64,000 nucleotides of DNA from Colias croceus (GCF_905220415.1 NC_059568.1:6138001-6202000); one strand, 5' to 3'. Numbered from the stretch's first letter, positions 46,601-56,187 are shown. The notes: generated by a model from the letters alone, not told the origin. Translations and numbers: made by a program.

Positions 46601-48719
46601 TTTGGTAACAGTTTCCTGTTTTGTGATCCTAAGGATCCTCAGATATCGATTTTGAACGAAATCGGTACAATAACAAAGAATTTCAAAATGGCGCTGACTT
46701 TTTAAAATTTTGGTACCAGTTTCCTGTTTTGCGATCCCAGGGAGCCTCAGATATCGATTTTGAACGAAATCGGTACAATAACAGAAAATTTCAAAATGGC
46801 GTTGACTTTTTCAAATTTTTGTAACAGTTTCCTGTTTTGTGATCCTAAGGATCCTCAGATATCGATTTTGAACGAAATCGGTCAATTAACAAAGAATTTC
46901 AAAATGGCGCCGAATTTGGGTTAAATTTAAAAATGATGCAGGCGAAGCTGCCGGCAAACCTGTAGTATTTTTATAAGTCGACACTATATTATTACATTAA
47001 TTAATAAAACATATTTTGTAAATGCACCTGCAGGTCACTCCATCAAGTCCGGAGGTAAGGTCTCAACATAACTAACAAAATGAGCCCAAACTCGGCACAC
47101 CTAGCTCTAACCATCTTTTAGTTCCAGTAGCAGTCTTCGAAGTACACCTGCAGGTCACTCCATCAAGTCCGGAGGTAAGGTCTCAACATAACTAACAAAA
47201 CGAGCCCAAACTCGGCATACCTAGCTCTACTCGTCTATTAGTTCCAGTAGCAGTCTTCGAACTTTCGAAGTACACATGCAGGTCACTCCATCAAGTCAGA
47301 AACTAAATATGAAATTTATAATCCCGTAAGTATGAAAAACTATAAATAAAATCTTTCCTTGGTGTGCCTTGGTTGTCGGTGCAGAATGCGTCAATGATCA
47401 AGTTTATTAGGTCAAATATTTTGTATACGTACAGCGATCTTTTCGTAAACGAGGAGCTGCTTACAAGCGTCACAGTGTCTACTTACAACGGCGTCCGAGC
47501 GCCGACTAAATTACTAAAATATTTCATTACAAATTTTTGTGCAATAAATCAAGATAGTGACAAATAAAATAACCCTTATTTCAATGCAATAAGTATCACG
47601 CGTTACAGCTAAATATGTGAAAAAATAAGATTTGATTTTAATTTTTTTCTCAGCCTATTTGTAACATTTTGGTTTAGTGATTTAGTACCTTTTTGAGATA
47701 GACATGTCTACTTACTTAAAATATTTTTTAATAAATTAATTTGTTTTATTAAATACAAGAAAAATGTTCGTTTATTCAGCACGATATTGTCAATTTTGTG
47801 TGAAGAGGCAACGGAAATTATTTTTTTCAATATTATAAACCAAAATTTTCGACTTAAAAATTAGTACCATTTAAAGATTAAGGAGTAATCTATTTATGGT
47901 AATTATTAGTTAAATTTGGTTTTGTACTATTTCGCCGCAAAATGCACCGAAAAACTGCTTATTTTAGTCAGATTCGTAAACGCGTCCTTCAGCTTTATAA
48001 TTTTACTATAAATATAACTTTAGATATTATATAAATAGATAAGGCTTATTTTTCATAATAATGTTCTATTGCAGTCTGAACTCGCGGGTTTCTACGACCC
48101 GTGCGTGGGTGAGGACAAACACCTAACAGTGCGGTACATGTTCCACAATAACTTGCATCTCTGCACCGTCACGGATACACAAGCGCTCATTCTTCCCAGG
48201 AATTGTGAGTATTTTATAAAAATACAACATATACAGGGTGTCCCAAGAAGTAGGGTTATACTGAAGCTGGGAGGTAGAGGACCTAGAGGGTTTTAGGATA
48301 GCCCTTTAGGTTGTTTAGGTAAAGTAAGGTAAACTTTTTAGGTTAGGTAACATTTGTTAATGTTCTGATCTGATAAATGGTAAAATTTTTAATGGGAGTT
48401 GGACGGCTTTTCCTTTGTAACTTTTTGTGTTATTAAAACGCATATGTATAAGAACTTTTTCATGGAATAACCAAACACGCGACTTCTTACAAGATTTATT
48501 ACATTTACAGTTTCATTTCTTACATACAATCGTACCAAATAAAACGTCACATGCAATTAAAGTAACTGACTGTATATAGTGATTGATCACTTCAAAATTA
48601 TAAATAAATACAATATACGCATTTTGTTTATATATTATGTCAAGTTTGTTGTTTAATGTTTAAGTACATCACAAAATTATAATTATATTTCAGCGCATCG
48701 AATAAAAAATAGATCCTGA
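34622..48719 (+). CDS. DNAJC11: DNAJC11 homologue, mitochondrial J-domain protein (13 exons, complete)
   Basis: Exons 34622-34690, 36012-36186, 36867-36948, 37033-37152, 37316-37443, 37739-37930, 39636-39849, 40783-40899, 41571-41762, 42096-42229, 43003-43145, 48075-48204 and 48694-48719 sum to 1722 nt (573 residues plus TGA), with every phase closing and GT/AG at every border. The J domain (about residues 14-80) keeps HPD at 41-43. It is followed by KRGLEVDGWEV, a charged helix, a beta-rich middle region and the DnaJ-C11 C-terminal domain (about 420-565), ending SHRIKNRS. Length is close to vertebrate DNAJC11 (559). The family associates with the MICOS/MIB complex at mitochondrial cristae junctions. 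The introns hold many transposon insertions but the coding sequence is intact. Confidence 0.96.
34691..36011 (+). other. DNAJC11 intron 1
   Basis: AT-rich apart from the LINE remnant at 35560-35790; no other gene recognised. Confidence 0.5.
35560..35790 (-). pseudogene. Non-LTR retrotransposon 3'-end remnant
   Basis: Minus-strand translation gives GRRPVGRPKYSWHDQIEVDL and LRVL, then a frame disturbance and PRPTLGFQRQRS. This is the common C-terminal tail of insect LINE reverse-transcriptase polyproteins (GRPKxxWxDxIExDL). 5'-truncated and not functional; it lies in DNAJC11 intron 1. Confidence 0.65.
36012..36186 (+). CDS. DNAJC11: DNAJC11 exon 2 (J-domain core)
   Basis: Encodes ATPEEINSAYRRCSRMFHPD and on to AYEVLSDSHKRAIYDTLG: helices II and III of the J domain with the HPD tripeptide needed to stimulate Hsp70. 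Enters phase 0, leaves phase 1. Confidence 0.96.
36187..36866 (+). other. DNAJC11 intron 2
   Basis: AT-rich with nothing recognised. Confidence 0.4.
36867..36948 (+). CDS. DNAJC11: DNAJC11 exon 3
   Basis: Encodes KRGLEVDGWEVIFRTRTPRE followed by IREEYER, the strongly conserved stretch after the J domain. Phase 1 in, phase 2 out. Confidence 0.95.
37033..37152 (+). CDS. DNAJC11: DNAJC11 exon 4
   Basis: A charged helical segment (LKREREERRLQQ) followed by NPRGTITLSINATDMFTKYY. Phase 2 in and out. Confidence 0.95.
37316..37443 (+). CDS. DNAJC11: DNAJC11 exon 5
   Basis: Encodes a segment including ISQSI-like MTIQQSIDAPVTLRNTCTLS and GNISTQNG. Phase 2 in, phase 1 out. Confidence 0.94.
37739..37930 (+). 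CDS. DNAJC11: DNAJC11 exon 6
   Basis: Encodes SSERGWTEVECGIGNGPVLG and FKIFRTISRLMFVNCGTGLQ, matching the family's beta-strand-rich middle region. Phase 1 in and out. Confidence 0.95.
37993..38202 (-). repeat. SINE-like repeat, CACCATGTGCAGTTCGATCC family
   Basis: Full-length reverse copy (TACTAGCATTCCGCCCGCGG to CTCGTGTCACAATG) in DNAJC11 intron 6. Confidence 0.8.
38319..39519 (-). repeat. SINE-like repeat of the 61852-62330 family, split by a MITE
   Basis: The two halves, 38319-38483 and 39217-39519, together match the uninterrupted copy at 61852-62330. The interruption is the TA-flanked element at 38484-39216. Contains a CAGACAGACAGACAGA run. Confidence 0.8.
38484..39216. mobile_element. 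MITE with 33-bp perfect terminal repeats, TA duplication, 733 bp
   Basis: Both ends carry the same 33-bp inverted repeat beginning TACCCGGCGCGGCCTAAGAT. TA at 38482-38483 and 39217-39218 is the target duplication. The empty site can be read in the copy at 61852-62330, which proves insertion. TA duplication suggests the Tc1/mariner group; no transposase is present. Confidence 0.88.
39636..39849 (+). CDS. DNAJC11: DNAJC11 exon 7
   Basis: Encodes LDAHSVGYLTYRVGGQGGSS and the conserved NAAVQIGNPHSFISL. Phase 1 in, phase 2 out. Confidence 0.95.
39850..40782 (+). other. DNAJC11 intron 7
   Basis: AT-rich; no gene or repeat recognised. The 90-codon frame at 40445-40717 is unsupported. Confidence 0.4.
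40783..40899 (+). CDS. DNAJC11: DNAJC11 exon 8
   Basis: Encodes KFGTFGAIAEYGAEKKVSQN and on to GVPSGVMLKLK. Phase 2 in and out. Confidence 0.95.
41185..41380 (+). repeat. Lepidopteran 'CATCATCATCAGCCCATAT' repeat
   Basis: Contains TCCTACTGCTAGGACACAGG, CCACGCTGGCCAAGTGCGGG and CAGGTTTCCTCACGATGTTT, all hallmarks of a very abundant lepidopteran interspersed repeat. It abuts the next repeat. Confidence 0.75.
41389..41552 (-). repeat. SINE-like repeat, AGCTATTGCATAGCTTCTAT family
   Basis: Reverse copy of 32896-33080, ending 18 bp before exon 9 of DNAJC11; its A-rich tail occupies the place of the usual polypyrimidine tract. Confidence 0.7.
41571..41762 (+). CDS. DNAJC11: DNAJC11 exon 9
   Basis: Encodes IVVPIHLCEEVIPAPVFYAT and the hydrophobic VVPMVSWLMLKKLVL, followed by a charged helix. 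The GC content is visibly higher than in the other exons. Phase 2 in and out. Its polypyrimidine tract is replaced by an A-run from the repeat that ends just upstream. Confidence 0.95.
42096..42229 (+). CDS. DNAJC11: DNAJC11 exon 10
   Basis: Encodes the helical LQEMQRQARATIELMRETYS and KKKGLVIIKALYGKMPS, the start of the C-terminal domain. A repeat begins only 8 bp after the exon end. Phase 2 in, phase 1 out. Confidence 0.95.
42238..42436 (+). repeat. SINE-like repeat next to a splice donor
   Basis: TCTACACTAATATTATGAAG to CGCGCGGCACAACTAGT, beginning 8 bp after the exon 10 end. Related to 13048-13246. Confidence 0.65.
42799..42963 (+). repeat. SINE-like repeat, GGGGCGGACCGCTAGTA family
   Basis: Forward copy with CGGCTGAACCGATTTCGATA and the standard ending, 39 bp before exon 11 of DNAJC11. 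Confidence 0.75.
43003..43145 (+). CDS. DNAJC11: DNAJC11 exon 11
   Basis: Encodes an acidic insert and then VIDVTIPLQCLVRDSRLELL EASK (continuous in the exon), the best-conserved part of the DnaJ-C11 C-terminal domain. Phase 1 in, phase 0 out. Confidence 0.95.
43459..43645 (-). repeat. SINE-like repeat, ACTAGCTG...TTTGTTTG family
   Basis: Starts ACCTAGCTGTACCCCGCGGC; the rest is diverged from 13048-13246. Just upstream (about 43320-43440) is another dispersed segment with CGATGGTCCCGTACTAGACT that looks like a retrotransposon tail. Confidence 0.5.
44007..44070. repeat. Short imperfect palindrome at left edge of the array
   Basis: AAAAATTATACTGCGTCCGT and its near complement are separated by a central GGTATACC, forming a hairpin just before the first tandem unit. 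Confidence 0.6.
45205..45300 (+). pseudogene. Fragment of a non-LTR reverse transcriptase between the two arms
   Basis: The non-repeated centre of the array translates to LSSAGYAGRKIRQLTDIETA followed by RIVYF. This resembles the conserved RT C-terminal stretch that, in the LINE at 57560-58318, leads into VYFSYFHSIMSYG. About 30 codons remain. Confidence 0.45.
47026..47280. repeat. 120-bp tandem duplication at right flank of array
   Basis: CCTGCAGGTCACTCCATCAA occurs at 47027 and 47147, with a third partial start (ATGCAGGTCACTCCATCAAG) near 47276; the copies are nearly identical. Confidence 0.75.
47281..48074 (+). other. DNAJC11 intron 11, right part
   Basis: AT-rich; nothing recognised beyond the array. 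A 67-codon frame at 47364-47567 is unsupported. Confidence 0.4.
48075..48204 (+). CDS. DNAJC11: DNAJC11 exon 12
   Basis: Encodes SELAGFYDPCVGEDKHLTVR followed by the Tyr-Met-Phe strand and TDTQALILPRN. Separated from exon 11 by the 4.9-kb intron that holds the inverted tandem array. Phase 0 in, phase 1 out. Confidence 0.95.
48205..48693 (+). other. DNAJC11 intron 12
   Basis: Contains ACAGGGTGTCCCAAGAAGTA (48233 onward), a motif often seen at the ends of insect transposons; no partner end was found nearby. Confidence 0.35.
48694..48719 (+). CDS. DNAJC11: DNAJC11 exon 13 (last 8 codons and stop)
   Basis: The acceptor TATTTCAG ends at 48693. The split Ser codon is followed by HRIKNRS and TGA; the family ends in SHRI. 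AATAAA at 48805-48810 is a possible polyadenylation signal. Confidence 0.9.
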
Positions 48720-49012
48720 TTGTACCGGCGCGCCCCCAACAGCTCCCGCAAGCTGTCAGCGGCGCATCAGAGCTCTGCGTGTGTGAATCAACGCATTGGC
48801 TCTCAATAAATCAATTAAAGTACCCAAGTTACGATCAATTTGCGCAAAATAATAACCGCCAATAGCCACTCGAATAAATGACGCTAAAAACCAATCGGCC
48901 AATCGCAAAGCGCGGTTTTCATGCGTCGTTCTGATTGGCTAGAGTAACGCAATATCGTAACTTACACTGGGACTGATATCGTGACGGATCTGAATGACGT
49001 TGTTCAAATGTA

Positions 49013-49857
49013 TAGGTCTACCAGAATCTGATGGCATATTTATATTTAAGAAATAAAAGATTTTCATGTGGCAACTTATTTGACAACTATCAAATTGTTT
49101 GTCAAATTATTTGTCTTTTTTGCAGTTGATGAATAATTTTTAGGATTTTGTCTAAAAAATCTTCGAAAATGTCGAAAAAGCCGCTGCGATCACAAGCAAG
49201 AGGTCTTGTTTATAATGTCTATAGAAAAACATTCGATGAAGAAGGGTCAAACACATCACAATTTTCAATTTTGAAGATTTTATTGGTAAATTGGACTTAC
49301 CCGTTTTGATACTTTAAATTATAAAATATTATATGTAGGTAACTATAATATTGTTTGTTGATTAGAATATCATTTTATGAAAACTTATTACAGGAGTTTC
49401 CAATACGGCTATTCGTCAAGTCCAAGCTGTCCAAGTCAATTTTATAATGTGTGTATCTGTTAATAATTACGAAAATAAACATAGTTTTATTTTATTTTTA
49501 TTTTATTTTATAAAAAATTATAAGCAGTTTTGATCTAAATTATATCATTATATCGATATTTTCACATGGCATACTGGTAATGAATATACAAATATAGGTA
49601 TGTGTAAATAATAATATGTATTACCTGTATAAAAGTAATATGTATAATTGTATATTATACATGTAAGTATGTACCTGCATAATATTAAGTGGATATCTCA
49701 TTATTAAGAACAGTATTGTCCACTTATGTAATGTGACTAATTATATTGAGATCAAAATAAAAAATAAGCAGTATCAAGATCGTTCAGTCCATTTTCCCCA
49801 GGGTTGCACACTCTAAATTTTGATTTCCCTAATTGCCATCAGATTCTGGTTTACCTA
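49013..49857. mobile_element. Tc1/mariner-type element, 845 bp, with TA duplication
   Basis: Terminal repeats of about 25 bp start TAGGTCTACCAGAATCTGAT at the left and TAGGTAAACCAGAATCTGAT (complement) at the right, flanked by TA (49011-49012, 49858-49859). The interior has a short ATG frame at 49169 (MSKKPLRSQARGLVYNVYRK), which may be what remains of a transposase start. It lies about 300 bp after the DNAJC11 stop. Confidence 0.8.
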
Positions 49858-52107
49858 TATTTCAATTGGAAAACTAATAAATTATTCAGTTCTTAGACGG
49901 TTTTTAAAAATAATGTCAAATGTCATATTTCTTATATAGCGTGTGCGAAGGGGATTTTTCTTTACGTTTTTTTAAGCCGCAGAATTTCCTCACCCCATTT
50001 TATTTATTTGACAATCATAACTAATAATCGTCGATATGACTATTTTAAATAATGATCGTAAATATTTTATAGTTGATAAATTATTGTGTTTCGATCCGGT
50101 GATCCAAACGCAATAATTTAAAGCGTTTGGCTGTCCAAACGCTATATCTTTTGATAACATTTATAACAGAACGTCAATTAACACCAGTACCAGAGTACAA
50201 TTTGAAATGAAAATTTGTAAATGTTTTAAAGACTAGGTGGGTATCTGACTTTTCTAATCTAATAAACCTGCATGCTTTACTTTTCAAATTAATTAATTAG
50301 AAGGAAACAATACATTTTATGGTTCCGTCCCATAGATCATATTTAGTTAAATATTTCTGATACCAATGATGTCATAGTTCAAATGTTTTAATGTCTAGTC
50401 TCAAAACCAACTTCTGAACGTAGTTTTGGTTGTGACGTATCCTGTATGTATATATACACAATAATTCCCATATTACTTTTTCAAATCGTTAATATATTTA
50501 CTTGCGTCAGTTTTTAACAACTTCACAATAATTTAATCAATTGTAATTAAATAATATAAAAAGATAAATCATGAATATCCCAATAATTAATAACTGAATA
50601 ATTTTATTTTAATGTGCCCCTTTAGGTGCCCCTATACTATATCGTCCTAATATATTCAATCCACCATGATGCCGGTTTTCAGTTCCATTTCGTAAACATG
50701 ACCCATTCTTACGCCAAAGGAAAAAATTATTGGGTCGATGAGATATTATGTTGAAAGAATCCAGAGATTTATTCTATAATTCCCTTTGTCCAGACATTCC
50801 ATTCCATCTAAAAATGAGTAGTTATCGTCACTTAATAATTATAAAAGTATACCTATTAATTTTCATAAAACTTTTTATATGTTTATGGACGAAATTTTTG
50901 TAGTGTATTAATAATTAATTTTTCTTTATATGACATAAATGTGAATTGATTGTTTTTAATATATTTTAATTAATAATAACAATTACATAATTGTTATTAT
51001 TACATACAAATGTTACTAAACATGTATTGTGTGTCGTATTATTAGTTGGTGTACTATAGATGTTAAACTAAATGAAAGCTTATTAAAATTCAATTTTTAC
51101 TTCTAAATTATTTATTTTTATAGTCCCACGCACACATATTATCTAAAAATGAATTTAAACAATGAAGTAATGGTGAATTTCTTTAATTATTATTAACATG
51201 AAATCCTGTAAAGAAAGCTAATGTTTCTGACTTAGAATTATTTATATATTATGCGAACTACTTAAAAATAAATTGTAGGTGTGTGTGTATTAATTATTAT
51301 CTATAAATACGATGTCTTAATGTATGTGTCACAAAGGTCCTAGTTGCTTAACATTATATTATATTATGTATCTGTGTGTGACTTTATTCAATACGTGTGA
51401 CAATATTATATCATTGTATAAAGATTAAAGCATGGCATTTATAAACCATAATTTATTTGTTAGTTTAATACTTTTAAAATAATTTAACCCTAATTAAAAG
51501 CAAATCGTGTTAAACGCTATAAATGTGTAAACTTAACTATAGACTATCTAATTTGCCATCTGGGCACTTTTGTAACAATGTATGTAGACTAGTTTTAAAT
51601 TGTATGTCATTGGTCGAAGCACAAATGTCTTATCACTATTGAAATATGTTGATGTTAAAGGAATAACTTTCTGGATTCTTCGATGATGTATGTACTCTCC
51701 ATATGTGCAAGGCAGAGGTGTAGTTTTAGAAAAGTATATTTTTCATCGTTGGTTGGTTGCGCTGTAATATAAACCGTTTCTTTTGAGTTGAAGAGCATGT
51801 TGTTTAAACGTAAATGTTATATTCTATAACTGTTAGAATTGCATTAAATAGTTATTTTATAGTCGTTTTTTCTTTAATAAATAAAACAATACCTTTATTT
51901 TATTTGTATTGCCTCTTATAGTTTTTCTAATAATTATATTAATATGACTTTATTAATATCTTATGTCAGTGGCTATTGATGCTTTATATTGCAAGTCTCT
52001 TTTTCTTTTATCCTTGAATTCTATTTTATTTACATAACACTATTTATGTAGCAACTAGGAGAACCCTTTCCTGATCCTTCTCGTTAAAACATTCCTATAG
52101 CAAAGCA
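49858..52107. other. Intergenic, downstream of DNAJC11
   Basis: AT-rich, with a small hairpin near 50971-51001 (AATAATAACAATT and its complement). No gene or known repeat recognised. Confidence 0.45.
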
Positions 52108-52110
52108 TAA

Positions 52111-52792
52111 GGCTCAGCTCACACCGAAAGAGCGGCGAAGGTCAGCGAAGCGGAGCGCAGTTTCAGTGTCATATGAATTTTAACTTTATTTTCATTACTA
52201 TAATACTTAGTATCGCATGAGAAACTCGAACGAGTCGCGCGGATGCCCGCGGCGCCGCTGGAATTCCGGGGAATTCCATAAACGGAGCCGTGCGACTGCG
52301 TGAGAAGTAGCGGGAAGTCCCGAGAATGTTCCAGCAGTCGCGAGCGGTTGCTGGCAATATTCCGTGAGGCAGACTGATAGTCTTTCTTCAGCGGAAATAG
52401 CCAATCTATAATTGGTATTTTGTTTTCGAACATGTGGCCTGATAATTTACAAAAAACTTTCAATTTGTCATAGTTCATTTTATAATCGTCATAATGAATG
52501 CTAGGATATCGATATAAATTTGTACAAAATGTTTGAAATTGGCCAAACAAACGTCTTTTCTTCCACAGGACGTGTACCCAAAAGTTTCTTTTTAATCTTT
52601 CCCTCCTTATCGCTTCGGCCTCTTCCTCTTCTTCTTCCATTATATGTGCAATAATAATTAAATCCAAAATACCCATTTTCATCGCGGGTGGGCTCGAGAA
52701 GGCACGCGGATTCCCGCGACTGCTCGAGAAGTCGCGGGTCTCCGACTCCGCGCTTCGCTGCCCTTCGCCGCTCTTTCGGTGTGAGTTGAGCC
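52111..52792. mobile_element. PIF/Harbinger-type element, internally deleted, 682 bp
   Basis: Imperfect terminal repeats of about 40 bp (GGCTCAGCTCACACCGAAAG at the left), flanked by TAA (52108-52110 and 52793-52795). Only the 5' part of the transposase gene remains. Confidence 0.85.
52119..52682 (-). pseudogene. Harbinger transposase N-terminal fragment
   Basis: The 187-codon frame has an acidic start (MEEEEEEAEAIRRERLKRN) and FWVHVLWKKRRLFGQFQTF followed by a Tyr/Asp-rich helix. This resembles the start of HARBI1-type transposases (RxFWVxP..R..G.F). From about residue 105 it runs into element-end sequence and stops within the terminal repeat, so the DDE catalytic core is missing. Confidence 0.6.
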
Positions 52793-53040
52793 TAACTTAG
52801 CGTTGAAATACAAATTATAGATATCTGGCTTGGCAAACGTTGATCAGCCAGTAGCACAGAACAGTAAAAACTAATAGAAGTGTGATGTGGGCGTGGCCCA
52901 CGTGTCACTAGTAAGGTAAGATCACCTAACTTGCTCTCAGTTGTACGCAGAAAAATATTCGAGTCGGTTGTCAGCTGTCAAACCTTTTTTCCATATTTAT
53001 TCATTAATAAGGACGTGTTGTTTTGTATTAGAGACCAAAA

Positions 53041-53091
53041 ATGATAGCAGACACAATAATATCAGCAATGGAGGCATTTCATACCATCGGT
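53041..53091 (+). CDS. Possible first coding exon
   Basis: CAAAAATG opens MIADTIISAMEAFHTI and runs into ATCG|GTAAGT (phase 1 if the donor is used). The upstream 150 bp is less AT-rich than its surroundings. No downstream exon was identified, because a 5.7-kb transposon insertion begins about 0.7 kb on. Confidence 0.25.
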
Positions 53092-54277
53092 AAGTCTTAT
53101 TTTAATTTATTTTAAATATATTTTATGTTATAACTTCGCTTGTCGTAATTTGTCAAAAATTTATAAAAATATTAAGTCAAAATGAACCTTAATCCATAAG
53201 AAATTAGTACTAATATAGATTGAACAGCAAACAAGACTTTCTGGAATATTATTGCAATAAACAAACGAATGTCGGATTAGTGATGCATGTGGCGCATATC
53301 GACAGTATCGATACTTTAGAAAAGACAATCACTATAAAATATTAAATTTTATTTTATTTTTCCTTAGCTTTCATTAGTCCTATTTATTTATAGATTTTCC
53401 AAAGAGGCTAATTTAAAAGAGAAATGGATAAATGCAACGTGACGAGTTAACTGGATGCCGTACAGCACTAAGCAGTCTAACAAAGGCCACCGATACATCA
53501 AACCTACGGCAGTTCCAAGATTTAAAATAATGCATAATTTCTGTTTGTATTTTGTAAATATAGATTTATAGTTACTATTCTATTCCGTTTTTTATTAAAA
53601 TATAATAATATGAAAAGACGTACTTAGTAGTAATAAACATACTCCAAAATGTGACACATTATACTATACTCATATAATAGAAAGCAAAAAAAAATGCACA
53701 AAAAAATATTTATTTGTGAATTATCGATAACAAGGCTGACATCCCTTAGAGCATAGCATCAAGTTAATATCATTAATGTAGAGTGATACAAATTTCAACC
53801 TTATCTTTATGTGTTGAGGTTCAAAGCAAGCGCGGATCCAGGGGGGGGGTCATGGGGTCATGACCCCCCCTGGGCTAGGTCCACGACCTAAGTGGACCAC
53901 TAATTTAATATTATCTTTTTTATATTTACAACATAATACCTACTGTTCAACATGATGTTTTTATTGACTTTTGAGACATAAAAGTAATATAAAACAATTA
54001 GGTAAATCAATTACAAACGGAAGAGAATATAACAAAAATTAGAGGAAAAGTTAATTAGGGTCGACCTGTGGTCGTGATTCAAGGGCAAAAAACAGGTTTA
54101 TCGATTTTTGAAAAAACCTATAACTGCGGAATAAAGTTATAGTAGGTTATTAATTTTTTTACTACAACTTTTGCACACTTTTCACACAAAACCTCAAATA
54201 TCGAAATATCCCAGTTCGTGGATAAGACATAAAATAGCAATTTTTTTTTTAATAAACAATAGAAAATTACGACAAAA

Positions 54278-54345
54278 AATCGGCCAAGTGTGAGTCGGAC
54301 TCGCGCACCGAGGGCTCCGAGCAAACCTATTTTTTTAATAGGTTG
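54278..54345. repeat. Inner inverted repeat, left
   Basis: CGGCCAAGTGTGAGTCGGAC and following bases; the inverted partner lies at 59350-59410 (GGTCAAGTGCGAGTCGGATT on the minus strand). A second inverted-repeat element seems to sit just inside the hAT ends. Confidence 0.65.
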
Positions 54346-55350
54346 TATCTTACAATTTTATTTAAAGGAATTTTTTCTTTATCTTGTGCTATAAGTCGTT
54401 GCTTTTATCCAAATTTCAAGACTGTGTTCACGGGAAGTACCTTGTAAATTTTGATTCCCTTGCAAGTAGTTGCGAGTTACAGAATATGACTATGAGGCTT
54501 GACATAGAATTTGAATTAACGCGAGGTATTTCAACGCGAGGCAAGATTGGAGGTGAGGTGTGCGGGGCCGTTCGCGTGACACGCGCTCCTCGCGCTCCTC
54601 GCGTCGTTTGTTTTTCGTAACGTTAGCGCTATGCCACAGTGTAAAATACTTATATCAAAAGTAAATTGTGATCAATTTTTATTATGTAAGCAATGTAAAA
54701 GTGTTTGTGTCAGATTGTAAATATAAAAGTAAATAAAGAAATCATTTACAACTTTATAAACTGAGATAAGTAGGTACTAGGAATTTATTAATTAGCACAA
54801 CATAATTATGGAAGTACTTGGTGTAACTAATAAATATTACTTGCTGCTACCAGTAGAAGCTTAGAGTATTATATTAGAATAGTATAGAGCGCGTGTATTA
54901 CAATATAACTACAATACTACAACAATCTACAAAAATGGTCTGATATTATTTCTTCGTAAAATTATAAAAAAAAAGTTTTATTGAAAAATATAAATATCGC
55001 TAATTTCTGAACATTTTCACTCATAACATTTTTATTTATAGTTCTATGACAAAAAGTTACTGGACCAAAATTGTAGAAAATTTAATTTGCAACAAATAAT
55101 GTTGACAATTTTTTTTTATCAGATTAATAGTTTAAGAGATATATCATAAAAACCATATTAAGCGCTATTTTTAAGATGGCGGCCGTGGGACAAGGGTGGC
55201 GACCCCACAAACTTGGTGATAGCTTCACACTAACCCCCCCTACACATCAAAAAAATAAAATGCGTCCTCCTAAAAAACGCAACCCCAAATGTAACTTTTC
55301 AATGAACTATAATAACAATGATTATGAACTAACTATTATCATCTATTATA

Positions 55351-56024
55351 CAGTAAAAGTTCCTTATTCGCGCTTCCTTTATTCGCGTTTTCACTATTCG
55401 GGAATTAAAAAAATGCGACCCAATTTCTATATTCGCGACTAAAAATTTTTTTATTCGCGGATTTAATAAGTACATACATAATAATAAAATTATTCCAATA
55501 GGTATCTAACACAATATCCTTGTCAAATGGACTAATAAGAAAGTAAAATAGATCTTATTACAAGTTAGCCTAAAGTACATAATATTATGTTGTTAATTAA
55601 TGATATCGCCGAGGCCTTTGACCCAAGCCGCCTTTGTCGCAAGCCGCCTTTGCCGCGATTGATGTTTTTGAGAATGTAAATAAACAGAATGGAAGCAACC
55701 TTATAACTCAATAAATAAAGTATATTTTTAAATGTAGTTCCGTTTATAGTAAAAGCCGCTTTGCGTGTTTTATAGGTTTCGTCTTTCACATTCGTTACAA
55801 AAATAATTGTGATCGAGTAACGTCTACTGCACTCTTCCTAGTTTATAAATTTATAATGTCAACTAAAAAAAATGAGACACGAAAAAAATCTCAATCGTCA
55901 CCTAGGAACGTATAACGTAGAACCTATAATCCCATATAATAATTACCATTCCGTATTCACGGTTTCTGTATTCGAGGCATATATTTTATGGAACATATAC
56001 CCCGCCAATAAGGAACTTTTACTG
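55351..56024. mobile_element. pogo/Tigger-like MITE, 674 bp
   Basis: Begins CAGTAAAAGTTCCTTATTCG and ends in AATAAGGAACTTTTACTG, flanked by TA on both sides (55349-55350, 56025-56026). CAGT ends with a TA duplication are typical of pogo elements. No transposase. Confidence 0.82.
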
Positions 56025-56187
56025 TAGTGATTAATAATTATTATTAGTCAATAATCATTATTATTTGACTATTATCAATTATTTTTTAACAAATAATCAT
56101 TATTGTTTTTTTCCTTAAAATAAACAACTGTAATTAATAATTATACCCCAAAATTATGCAAATAATACACCAATTACGTAATAATAA

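Larger units (their letters stand above)
43929..47280. repeat. 3.3-kb inverted tandem array in DNAJC11 intron 11
   Basis: Outer inverted flanks (43929-44007 against 47194-47279, with a second copy of the right flank at 47060-47145) carry CCGAGTTTGGGCTCGTTTTG. Inside, about 11 units of roughly 109 bp run forward (44075-45200) and about 15 run in reverse (45310-46915). Each unit holds GTACCGATTTCGTTCAAAAT and AAACAGGAAACTG. Two unit types alternate (GGATCCTTAGGATCAC and GGCTCCCTGGGATCGC), so the higher-order period is about 218 bp. Long open frames on both strands are products of the repeat, not genes. Confidence 0.85.

Noticed and set aside
44075..46915. CRISPR-like regular repeats
   Set aside because: Units are contiguous and 109 bp long with no unique spacers, in an animal intron; a tandem array, not CRISPR.
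53041..53100. Second THAP-type exon (shares CATACCATCGGTAAGT with 8890)
   Set aside because: Only the last bases before the donor are similar; the reading frame and the Cys pattern are absent.
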